A DNA stretch of 10,237 nt from DATFXF01 sp035258565 (lineage in GTDB: Bacteria > Acidobacteriota > Terriglobia > Acidiferrales > UBA7541), in NCBI GenBank assembly GCA_035258565.1, contig DATFXF010000162.1:1-10237 (forward strand), given 5' to 3'. A program made the translations under genes and the position numbers. Positions 1 through 4,840 of this stretch are shown here, piece after piece. The notes below the pieces were generated by a model that saw only the letters and a list, made by a program, of their open reading frames with translations, did not search any database and was not told where the DNA came from. Position 1 is the first letter of the stretch. The number at the start of each line of letters is the position of its first letter.

Positions 1-509
1 GCAAGCAGTTTAGCCCCCTCTTCGGGCGGGATGGCGCGGCCAACGTCGTGACGCTCCGGCAGAGCCTTCACGCGGTCTGCGATGGGCCCCCAAAGGCCGT
101 ACTGCCGCAGAATGCCGCGCAGCGCGCCGGTTTCGTAGTTCACAGTGCGATTGGTGACGCCAGCCGCGAGCCGCTTGCGCCGGTAGTCTGCAATGTCGTT
201 CGCGTTTACGTCGCAGACAAGCCGCTTGCCGAACTCTTCCTTGAGGTGTTCAACGCATTGCTGGTAGCGTTCCCGGCTCTTCTCTGCCAGGCCCGCCTTG
301 TTCGCTAGCCATACGGCCGACGCGTGAGAGAAGAGGGGCATCCGCTCGCGCTTCGGGATGCGGTTGTAGGCTTGCTCCAATTCGCGCGGGCGAGCCTTGA
401 CAGCGTCGTTTGCAACCGTCTTGCTATCGCTCTTCGAAGATTCGCGGATGAGCTGTCCATTGAACCAAAACTTGTACCACCACACATCCCCGCGCCTGTA
501 AACGCTCAT
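1..509 (-). CDS. Tyrosine recombinase (phage-type integrase), N-terminal part, runs off left edge
   Basis: Reading the minus strand from the ATG at 509-507 gives 169 codons without a stop to the window edge, so the gene is partial here. It opens with an Arm-DNA-binding-like region (MSVYRRGDVWWYKFWFNG, residues 1-18), in the style of 'g.W.y.f...g....s' integrase N-termini. A helical SAM-like core-binding domain follows at about residues 58-145, including LAEKSRERYQQCVEHLKEEF and VTNRTVNYETGALRGILRQ. The visible part ends in PPEEGAKLL, where such proteins pass into the catalytic domain. The catalytic R-H-R-Y residues would lie left of position 1 and cannot be checked. The start is supported by AGGGAGG (522-516), 6 nt upstream. 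Its ATG overlaps the stop of the 51-residue ORF before it, so the two are probably translationally coupled. It would catalyse site-specific integration and excision of the element. Family call firm; activity unknown. Confidence 0.88.
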   Translation of the reverse strand, partial: MSVYRRGDVWWYKFWFNGQLIRESSKSDSKTVANDAVKARPRELEQAYNRIPKRERMPLFSHASAVWLANKAGLAEKSRERYQQCVEHLKEEFGKRLVCDVNANDIADYRRKRLAAGVTNRTVNYETGALRGILRQYGLWGPIADRVKALPERHDVGRAIPPEEGAKLL

Positions 510-661
510 TTCACGCCTCCCTTCTTCGGCGGCCTACCCCCGAGCTTGCCGTTGCGCCGCGAAGCCTGTGCCTTTCGTTTGGACCGCGCCGAGCCTCGGC
601 AGGCCGGGCAGAAGCAAACCAGTTTTACGTCATGTATCGGGCATCGCACGGTCCCCAGCAT
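506..661 (-). CDS. Small Cys-containing basic protein upstream of and overlapping the integrase
   Basis: A 51-residue ORF on the minus strand runs from the ATG at 661-659 to the TGA at 508-506. It overlaps the integrase start as ATGA. Cysteines at residues 7, 17, 19 and 22 (CPIHDVKLVCFCPACRG) look like a small metal-binding knuckle, and the rest is strongly basic (SKRKAQASRRNGKLGGRPPKK). The layout of a short zinc-ribbon-like start and an R/K/G-rich tail just before a tyrosine integrase is a pattern I recall from integrases of this phylum, but I cannot name a family. It may bind DNA or RNA and tune integrase expression, or simply couple its translation. The Shine-Dalgarno before the ATG is weak, and an in-frame GTG at 649-647 is an alternative start giving 47 residues. 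Real-gene confidence rests on the overlap and the non-random composition. Confidence 0.6.
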   Translation of the reverse strand: MLGTVRCPIHDVKLVCFCPACRGSARSKRKAQASRRNGKLGGRPPKKGGVK

Positions 662-686
662 AAACCTAACACGTTAGATTTGTCAA
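658..686 (-). promoter_or_regulatory. Possible leftward promoter for the integrase unit
   Basis: Read on the minus strand, 686-681 is a perfect TTGACA, on nearly the same bases as the -35 of the rightward promoter. At 17-nt spacing the -10 would be TTATGC (663-658), a weak match to TATAAT that overlaps the ATG at 661. Transcription would then begin close to the alternative GTG start at 649. The perfect -35 makes it worth recording; the -10 is poor. Confidence 0.25.
666..677. promoter_or_regulatory. Inverted repeat CTAAC-AC-GTTAG, candidate operator between divergent units
   Basis: The dyad has 5-bp perfect arms and a 2-bp centre. It lies immediately left of the -35 of the rightward promoter and directly upstream of the start codon of the leftward 51-residue ORF. 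A repressor bound here could govern both directions. The arms are short, so chance is possible. Confidence 0.35.
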
Positions 687-709
687 AGCGGCTATCGCTC
701 CGGTATAAT
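680..709 (+). promoter_or_regulatory. Sigma70-type promoter for the rightward block
   Basis: TTGTCA (680-685; 5 of 6 match to TTGACA) and a perfect TATAAT (704-709) are separated by 18 nt. Transcription would start near 716, which leaves about 90 nt of leader before the GTG chosen for the 215-residue protein. This excludes the upstream ATG at 632 as the real start. It is the best consensus promoter in the window. Confidence 0.65.
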
Positions 710-805
710 CAAGCTGCGCGGCTAGGTGGACGCACCAAAAGACGGCTGCATCCCGGGCCGTTCGCCGCGCTCACTCCAAACCGGGAACCACGCGGGAGTG
801 TGGTC

Positions 806-1453
806 GTGGCCGAAAAGAGAGTTCCCTCGAAACAGCGGCGCAGGCGCACACCAACCAAGGTCTGGCGACGGGAGCAACTCGGCAGGGAGCTGCGGGAGAT
901 GTATCGCTCGTATCGTTTACATTGCCCTGGTCGCCCCGTACAGGCAGCATTGGTGTTGGCGTTCCTCATTCGGGTACAGCGGCTTACAGATCCAATTCTT
1001 CATCCGGAACGGCAGAACTCCACAGAGGGGGAGTTGGATCAACTAAAAAGGGAAACCACCGAGCTACTAAGCTGGATTGGCCAAGTCCCCCAGATTCCTG
1101 AGGCTGACATCCAACGTGCCATCAGCGAGCGGGCTGACCTCCTTCAAAAGGCAGGTCGGTCGGGGAGCGAGGTCGTGGCGGATGCTAGATTGACCGAAAA
1201 GGTCTGGCGAAAGAGGCCCAAGGGTAGGCCCCCTACCCAGCGAGTTCTCGCAGTTGCCGCTCTCGAAATGAGGCTCGGTAATCCAAGGCTATCCTGGACG
1301 AAACTTGCCAAGAAAATTTGCCCTTGCGGACAGCCAGAGCACAATTTTGGATGTCGAGAGCGGATTCGCATAGGAGTGGTCGCTTTGCGGAAGGCTTTGA
1401 AAAAGCACAAGATTCGCCTGTCGGAGCAATCTTCGTCCCCGCGGCCTATGTAG
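806..1453 (+). CDS. Hypothetical 215-residue basic protein, possible Cys/His motif near C-terminus
   Basis: I do not recognise this protein. From the GTG at 806 it has 215 residues. The Shine-Dalgarno GGAG (795-798) lies 7 nt upstream, and the start falls downstream of the TATAAT promoter at 704. The N-terminus is strongly basic (KRVPSKQRRRRTPTKVWRRE, from about residue 4). The middle (about 25-115) is predicted mainly helical and holds a short hydrophobic stretch, VQAALVLAFLI (45-55), too short for a clear membrane anchor. The last third has KRPKGRPPTQRVLAVAALEM (136-155), then CPCGQPEHNFGC (172-183, a possible C-x-C-x4-H-x3-C metal site), then RERIRIGVVALRKALKKHKI. The LSWTKLAKK segment (162-170) resembles an HTH helix. 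As first gene of the rightward block, facing the integrase across a shared control region, a DNA-binding or regulatory role is plausible, but this is inference. Confidence 0.7.
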   Translation: MAEKRVPSKQRRRRTPTKVWRREQLGRELREMYRSYRLHCPGRPVQAALVLAFLIRVQRLTDPILHPERQNSTEGELDQLKRETTELLSWIGQVPQIPEADIQRAISERADLLQKAGRSGSEVVADARLTEKVWRKRPKGRPPTQRVLAVAALEMRLGNPRLSWTKLAKKICPCGQPEHNFGCRERIRIGVVALRKALKKHKIRLSEQSSSPRPM

Positions 1454-1506
1454 AAAAATCACAGCAGTTCTGTACGTGTAAATAATCTCTGCCTATCTTT
1501 CTACAT
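1448..1506. promoter_or_regulatory. Inverted repeat around the leader of the HTH gene
   Basis: ATGTAGAAA (1448-1456) and TTTCTACAT (1498-1506) form a perfect 9-bp inverted repeat with a 41-nt interval. The left arm overlaps the stop codon of the 215-residue gene. The interval is AT-richer than its surroundings and contains AATAAT (1481-1486), a possible -10, though no good -35 accompanies it. It could be a paired binding site controlling the downstream HTH gene, or a loose stem in the transcript. No T-run follows it, so it is not an ordinary intrinsic terminator. Confidence 0.3.
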
Positions 1507-1554
1507 CTTTTGCCCTCCCCTTCCGTCGAGTATGGTCATCGCCAGGAGGAAGCC

Positions 1555-1752
1555 ATGAACCAGTTACTTACCGTGAGGGAATTTGCCGCCGTATTGGGCG
1601 TTACACAGGCGTGCATCCGCCGGTGGATTCTTGAGCGGAAGATCACAACCGTTAAGGTCGGGAAGCGCCTCGTCAGAATTCCTGCGGAAGAACACGAACG
1701 GATTATTCAGGCGGGGCTGCGACCTGCCCTGCAAAGCCGTGCTCGGCAGTGA
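1555..1752 (+). CDS. Excisionase/AlpA-type helix-turn-helix DNA-binding protein
   Basis: The 65-residue protein starts at the ATG at 1555 behind a textbook AGGAGG (1544-1549), 5 nt away. This rules out an ATG at 1510 in the same frame. LLTVREFAAVLGVTQACIRRW (4-24) is the MerR-like 'HTH_17' excisionase fold: helix, turn with G-V-T, then the recognition helix. ILERKITTVKVGKRLVRIP (25-43) is the wing, ending in the usual 'vG..lRIp' signature. Proteins of this size and fold bind DNA near att sites to favour excision, or act as transcriptional activators of element genes (family knowledge). Here it sits between the control region and the replication module. Its TGA overlaps a GTG of the primase ORF (GTGA), suggesting coupled translation. 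Confidence 0.88.
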   Translation: MNQLLTVREFAAVLGVTQACIRRWILERKITTVKVGKRLVRIPAEEHERIIQAGLRPALQSRARQ

Positions 1753-2465
1753 CGGGCTTAAGCATGAGCGCTTCTGATGGAAGGCCCCAGCCCCAATGCC
1801 TCGACGCTGCCCTGGCTTACGCAGAGCGCGGATGGCCTGTGCTCCCCCTTCACACACTCGATGGACGCGATTGTTCGTGTAACGACTCACAGTGCGTACG
1901 CGTTGGCAAGCATCCTCGCACGCCGCATGGAGTCAAGGACGCGACAACCGATGCTGCACAAATACGGCGCTGGTGGGCTGCGACGCCAACCGCCAACCTC
2001 GGGATTGCAACAGGAGCAGCGGCTGGCCTCGTTACCCTCGATGTGGACCCGCGCCACGGCGGTCTCGACTCTTTCTGGCGCCTGCAGGAACAACATGGTG
2101 CGCTACCCACTTGCCCCATAGCGGTGACCGGAGGCGGCGGTCGCCATCTGCTTTTCGGCCATCCAGGGGGAGTCGTGCGCTGCCGAACTAACATCGCCCC
2201 AGGTATCGACGTACGGGGGGACGGTGGCTATATCGTTGCCCCACCCAGCCTCCATGCATCTGGTAATCGCTATCAGTGGGTGGAGACCCACCACCCCGAC
2301 CGTACACCATTGCCGCCGCTCCCAACTTGGCTGGTATCCGAGGAGGGCGATCCCGCTGCGGAGGACGAGGCTCCTGTTGGCCAACGTATCCACGAGGGAA
2401 CACGGAACAGCACGCTTGCGGAGCCAGTATCCGCGATGCTACGCACATCGAAACCTGGGGATTGA
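1749..2465 (+). CDS. Bifunctional primase/polymerase (Prim-Pol), N-terminal piece of a broken gene
   Basis: This piece encodes an intact-looking Prim-Pol domain of the archaeo-eukaryotic primase superfamily, which makes primers and extends DNA on mobile replicons. Numbering from the GTG at 1749: GWPVLPLHT (28-36); a Cys-rich loop with GKHPRTPHG (42-61); the metal-binding pair LDVDPRHGG (D98, D100); GGRHLLF (H133); and the third acidic site PGIDVRGDGGYIVAPPS (D154). The family C-terminal signature EGTRNSTLA is reached at 216-224. Then the frame goes astray and stops after AEPVSAMLRTSKPGD, so the tail (225-238) is probably out-of-frame sequence. The GTG at 1749 overlaps the preceding stop; the ATG at 1764 is an equally plausible start, and neither has a strong Shine-Dalgarno. 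The catalytic residues are all present, so a free Prim-Pol could still be active. Confidence 0.85.
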   Translation: MTGLSMSASDGRPQPQCLDAALAYAERGWPVLPLHTLDGRDCSCNDSQCVRVGKHPRTPHGVKDATTDAAQIRRWWAATPTANLGIATGAAAGLVTLDVDPRHGGLDSFWRLQEQHGALPTCPIAVTGGGGRHLLFGHPGGVVRCRTNIAPGIDVRGDGGYIVAPPSLHASGNRYQWVETHHPDRTPLPPLPTWLVSEEGDPAAEDEAPVGQRIHEGTRNSTLAEPVSAMLRTSKPGD

Positions 2466-2647
2466 AAGACACAGCTCTTCGGTGCTGGCTGGCACGGCAA
2501 TATTTTCAGAAGTATGGCAAGGCTCCCTCCTCACAGTCCCTTCGCGACACCCTCGCGGTACTCGAAGGTCGTGCTCTGTTTGACGGCCCCGAACAGCAGG
2601 TGTTCACCCGCCTTGCTGACACGGCGGTGCCATCTACCCCGACCTAG
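2420..2647 (+). pseudogene. Middle fragment of the Prim-Pol/ATPase gene, in a third frame
   Basis: No start of its own is convincing, but the reading frame ending at the TAG at 2645-2647 continues the primase-ATPase product. It reads SIRDATHIETWGLKDTALRCW (from about 2432), then WLARQYFQKYGKAPSSQSL and LAVLEGRALFDGPEQQVFTRLADT. This resembles the conserved linker that precedes the ATPase in this class ('HrEtW.L....fr.WLa', 'lfDGPE..v..Rva'). It is offset by one frame from the Prim-Pol piece and by another from the ATPase piece. At about 2621-2624 a single missing base moves the protein from RLADT into GGAIYPDLANDAWEAVEITP, in the frame of the next ORF. At its left edge (about 2425-2432) the primase tail jumps straight into this linker, which suggests an internal deletion. 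The family comparison is from memory; the frame geometry is seen directly. Confidence 0.65.
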
Positions 2648-2736
2648 CTAATGACGCTTGGGAGGCTGTCGAAATCACCCCAGCAGGATGGCGGGTTATT
2701 TCCGACCCCCCTGTAAGGTTTCGCCGCACACGGGGC

Positions 2737-3804
2737 ATGATGCCGCTCCCGCACCCCGTCACTGGGGGCAACGTCGATGGACTGCGCCCCTTCCTCAATG
2801 TCCCTAGCAACGACGACTGGTTTTTGCTGGTTGCTTGGGCCCTGGCGATGCTGAGACCGACCGGCCCTTATCCAGTCCTAGCGCTACAAGGAGAGCAAGG
2901 CAGTGCCAAGAGCACGGCCGCCCGTTTACTACGAGATCTGGTGGACCCTAACACGACTCCTCTCCGGAGCGAACCTCGTGACGTGCGTGACGTGATGATC
3001 GCAGCGGCCAACGGGTGGTGCCTGCCTTTCGACAACGTTTCCCATCTAACCGGATGGCTCTCAGATGCGATCTGCAGGCTCTCAACGGGAGGAGGCTTCT
3101 CCACCCGGGAGCTTTACAGTGACGATCAGGAGAAGCTGTTCGAAGCCACGCGGCCCGTAATCATCAACGGCATCGACGGTCTCGTTGTAAGGGGCGATCT
3201 GGCTGACCGCGCAATCACACTGTTCTTGCCGACCATACCAGACGGCCGGCGGAGAGCCGAAGCCGACTTTTGGAAGGCGTTCCGCGCGGCACGACCGCGG
3301 ATTTTCGGAGCTCTCTTGCAGGCTGTCGCCGCGGCGTTGAACCGCTTGCCCAAGCTCAGCCTGGATAGGTTGCCGCGCATGGCAGACTTCGCCTTGTGGG
3401 TGACCGCTGCAGAACCAGCGCTTGGCTGGGAAGACGGTACTTTGCTTTGCGTCTACGAGACGAGCCGCAAAGCCACTAGCGCCCTGACCTTAGAAGCCTC
3501 CCCTGTCGTACCGGCAATCCAACGGCTCGCCGAGCAGGGTCCCTGGAGTGGAACAGCTACTGGCCTACTCCGTGAGCTTACCCTGCATGCGGACGCTGAA
3601 AACGAGTACCCACAGAGGAGTTGGCCAAAGAGCCCTTGGGCGCTTTCCGTCCAACTTCGCCGCTTGGCGTTAGACCTGCGCGCCATGGGCGTTGACGTGC
3701 TGTTTGGCAAGACACCTGGAGGAGGATCGAAGCGGACCGTCACCATTAAAAAGTGCGCTGGTGACCGCGACGCATGCGACGCGCGCGCCGCGAACAGCAG
3801 CTAG
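2737..3804 (+). CDS. P-loop ATPase/helicase-like C-terminal piece of the broken Prim-Pol gene
   Basis: The ORF gives 355 residues from the ATG at 2737, but its frame is open back to 2620 and already encodes family sequence there (YPDLANDAWEAVEITPAGWR, then DPPVRFRRTRG). This ATG is therefore internal to the ancestral gene, and no Shine-Dalgarno precedes it. The Walker A motif is GEQGSAKST (52-60), followed by DPNTTPLRSEPRDVRD, Walker B-like CLPFDN (95-100) and a sensor-like VIINGI (141-146). An arginine-finger-like RGDLADR (152-158) and a conserved RLPRMADFALWVTAAEPALGW block complete it. The C-terminal part (about 230-340) is helical and ends in SVQLRRLALDLRAMGVDV, a winged-helix-like close. 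These ATPases accompany primases on mobile elements and probably unwind DNA at the element origin (inference). The core motifs are intact, so the damage lies upstream rather than in the ATPase. Confidence 0.8.
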   Translation: MMPLPHPVTGGNVDGLRPFLNVPSNDDWFLLVAWALAMLRPTGPYPVLALQGEQGSAKSTAARLLRDLVDPNTTPLRSEPRDVRDVMIAAANGWCLPFDNVSHLTGWLSDAICRLSTGGGFSTRELYSDDQEKLFEATRPVIINGIDGLVVRGDLADRAITLFLPTIPDGRRRAEADFWKAFRAARPRIFGALLQAVAAALNRLPKLSLDRLPRMADFALWVTAAEPALGWEDGTLLCVYETSRKATSALTLEASPVVPAIQRLAEQGPWSGTATGLLRELTLHADAENEYPQRSWPKSPWALSVQLRRLALDLRAMGVDVLFGKTPGGGSKRTVTIKKCAGDRDACDARAANSS

Positions 3805-3938
3805 AAAGCCTGTCCGAGATGGGCAGTGAAGACAGGAGCGACGGACCCTACTGGGAAGAGGTACATCGAAGGTTGCTCAGTGGGCCTGTGGGCAAATGTG
3901 ACGCAGTTTGCTATTCAATCGCAGGTATTGACACATGA
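3774..3938 (+). CDS. Small hypothetical ORF bridging the ATPase and the serine recombinase
   Basis: The 54-residue ORF starts at the ATG at 3774, inside the end of the ATPase gene (31-nt overlap). It ends at the TGA at 3936-3938, which overlaps the recombinase ATG as ATGA. The N-terminus is basic and polar (MRRARREQQLESLSEMG); the remainder includes DGPYWEEVHRRLLSG and CDAVCYSIAGIDT. A second in-frame ATG at 3819 would give 39 residues. No strong Shine-Dalgarno is seen for either start. I do not recognise a family. The tight overlaps on both sides, and the parallel with the small ORF before the tyrosine recombinase, favour a real translated leader or partner; a chance ORF of this length is possible. 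Confidence 0.45.
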   Translation: MRRARREQQLESLSEMGSEDRSDGPYWEEVHRRLLSGPVGKCDAVCYSIAGIDT

Positions 3939-4561
3939 GGGCAGCTATCTACGCTCGCGTCTCCACCGCCAACGGCAGTCAGGACCCGACAATGCAGACG
4001 CGTGAGTTGAAGGAGTACTGCCAGCGCCTGGGCTGGGAGATTGTCGATGAGTATATCGACCACGGCTTCTCGGGAGCTAAAGACTCCCGGCCTGCATTAA
4101 ACCGCCTCATGGCCGACGCGCATCGCCGCCATTTCGACACTGTGTTGGTCTGGAAGCTCGACCGCTTTGGGCGTTCGCTCCGGCACCTTGTGAACGCCCT
4201 GGCTGAGCTTGAAGCCAAACGCATAGCTTTCGTCAGCCTGAGAGATAACCTGGATCTATACACTCCTTCGGGTCGCCTCATGTTCCAGATCATCGGGGCG
4301 ATGGCCGAGTTCGAGCGGGCTTTGATTGCTGAGCGGGTAAAGGCAGGCATGCGAAACGCGAAGGCCAAGGGTAAGCGTATAGGTCGTCCCCCGCGCACCT
4401 ATTTGGATGGGGACACACGAAACGCTATCGCCCAGGCCTATCAACGGGGAGAGGGAAGCCTACGCGAACTTGCAGCTAGGTTTTCGACATCGGTTGGAAC
4501 AATCCAACGGTGTGTTCGGGTGTATCAAACGGTCGCCGGCCCCGAGACTCCAGCTTCCTGA
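3935..4561 (+). CDS. Small serine recombinase (resolvase/invertase family)
   Basis: This 208-residue protein is the full length typical of Hin/Tn3-resolvase-type recombinases. The N-terminal catalytic domain has AIYARVSTANGSQDP with the nucleophile Ser10 and Arg8. DHGFSGAKDSRPALNRLM (42-59) and LVWKLDRFGRSLRHLVN (71-87) hold further active-site arginines (R77, R80). The dimerisation/E helix is IIGAMAEFERALIAERVKAGM (119-139), followed by the GRPPR linker (150-154). The C-terminal HTH is SLRELAARFSTSVGTIQRCV (175-194). It would resolve cointegrates, invert a segment, or act as a second integration/excision enzyme. No invertible segment or res-type paired repeats were recognised beside it. There is no good Shine-Dalgarno, and the start overlaps the preceding small ORF, so it may depend on coupled translation. 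Confidence 0.92.
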   Translation: MRAAIYARVSTANGSQDPTMQTRELKEYCQRLGWEIVDEYIDHGFSGAKDSRPALNRLMADAHRRHFDTVLVWKLDRFGRSLRHLVNALAELEAKRIAFVSLRDNLDLYTPSGRLMFQIIGAMAEFERALIAERVKAGMRNAKAKGKRIGRPPRTYLDGDTRNAIAQAYQRGEGSLRELAARFSTSVGTIQRCVRVYQTVAGPETPAS

Positions 4562-4774
4562 TTTTTCAAGTCCAGCGACCGGCTATTCTTGGCCGTATCA
4601 AGAGATGCACACAAATGCAGTGGGGACATCGGCGGGCGTCGTGAGGAAAAGTGAGGAGTTTGATCCGGCCCGAAGGTTTGGAACTAGGGAATCATCTTGC
4701 CCCGAGTGCTACATCATGACTGGACCAAGAACGGGGAGCAGGTCACAACGGTTTTCAGGTTGGCCGCGCATCGG
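4562..4774. other. Intergenic stretch between the element and the receptor gene; no convincing gene
   Basis: No ORF with a plausible start or recognisable product was found here on either strand. There is no clear hairpin-plus-T-run terminator after the recombinase stop. A 7-mer GTGAGGA occurs twice ten bases apart (4641-4647 and 4651-4657), so the copies face the same side of the helix. An in-frame TTG at 4697 with AGGGA upstream could extend the receptor, but the translation there is not signal-peptide-like. The right attachment site of the element is likely in this stretch or just after it, but I see no tRNA fragment or other marker. Confidence 0.4.
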
Positions 4775-4803
4775 TTGACCTGGGATGCGAGCCATTCTAG
4801 CAT
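4775..4803 (+). promoter_or_regulatory. Candidate promoter for the TonB-dependent receptor
   Basis: TTGACC (4775-4780) and TAGCAT (4798-4803) are exactly 17 nt apart, matching the sigma70 consensus at 5 and 4 of 6 positions. Transcription would begin near 4810, about 30 nt before the GTG at 4841. This supports that GTG over the upstream TTG at 4697. Confidence 0.4.
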
Positions 4804-4840
4804 TACATTCGCTGCACAGACCCCGTTAGGCCATCCGACA

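Larger units (their letters stand above)
1..4561. mobile_element. Integrative element with tyrosine and serine recombinases and a primase-helicase module (left end outside window)
   Basis: The segment groups genes that normally travel together: an outward-facing tyrosine recombinase, an excisionase-type HTH protein, a Prim-Pol plus P-loop ATPase replication module and a serine recombinase. Small ORFs overlap both recombinase starts. To the right the content changes abruptly to host-type genes (a TonB-dependent receptor and a TPR regulator). No capsid, terminase, portal, relaxase or type IV secretion gene is visible, so within the window it resembles an integrative mobilisable element or a phage-satellite-like element rather than a prophage or ICE. 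The left end lies beyond position 1. The right end is somewhere in about 4562-4840. I could not identify att sites, and the limit given is the last element-type gene. Confidence 0.6.

Noticed and set aside
305..487. 60-residue minus-strand ORF
   Set aside because: It is an out-of-frame shadow of the tyrosine recombinase, whose real frame starts at 509 and has no stop before the window edge.
632..805. ATG at 632 as start of the 215-residue protein
   Set aside because: It lies upstream of the TTGTCA/TATAAT promoter and overlaps the oppositely oriented 51-residue ORF. GTG at 806 has a proper Shine-Dalgarno, and the intervening translation looks non-coding.
1510..1554. ATG at 1510 as start of the HTH protein
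   Set aside because: It overlaps the inverted-repeat leader and has no Shine-Dalgarno. ATG at 1555 has AGGAGG at ideal spacing and matches the usual excisionase N-terminus.
2610..2650. Programmed -1 ribosomal frameshift joining the linker and ATPase
   Set aside because: No slippery heptamer or downstream stem-loop is visible at the junction. The other frame change also appears to involve lost sequence, so mutation is the simpler reading.
4562..4774. tRNA or tRNA 3' end as attachment site
   Set aside because: No T-arm-like GGTTCGAATCC or CCA-adjacent acceptor pairing was found in this stretch.
4697..4840. TTG at 4697 as receptor start
   Set aside because: It would place 48 polar residues before an otherwise well-placed signal peptide. 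A candidate promoter lies between this TTG and the GTG at 4841.
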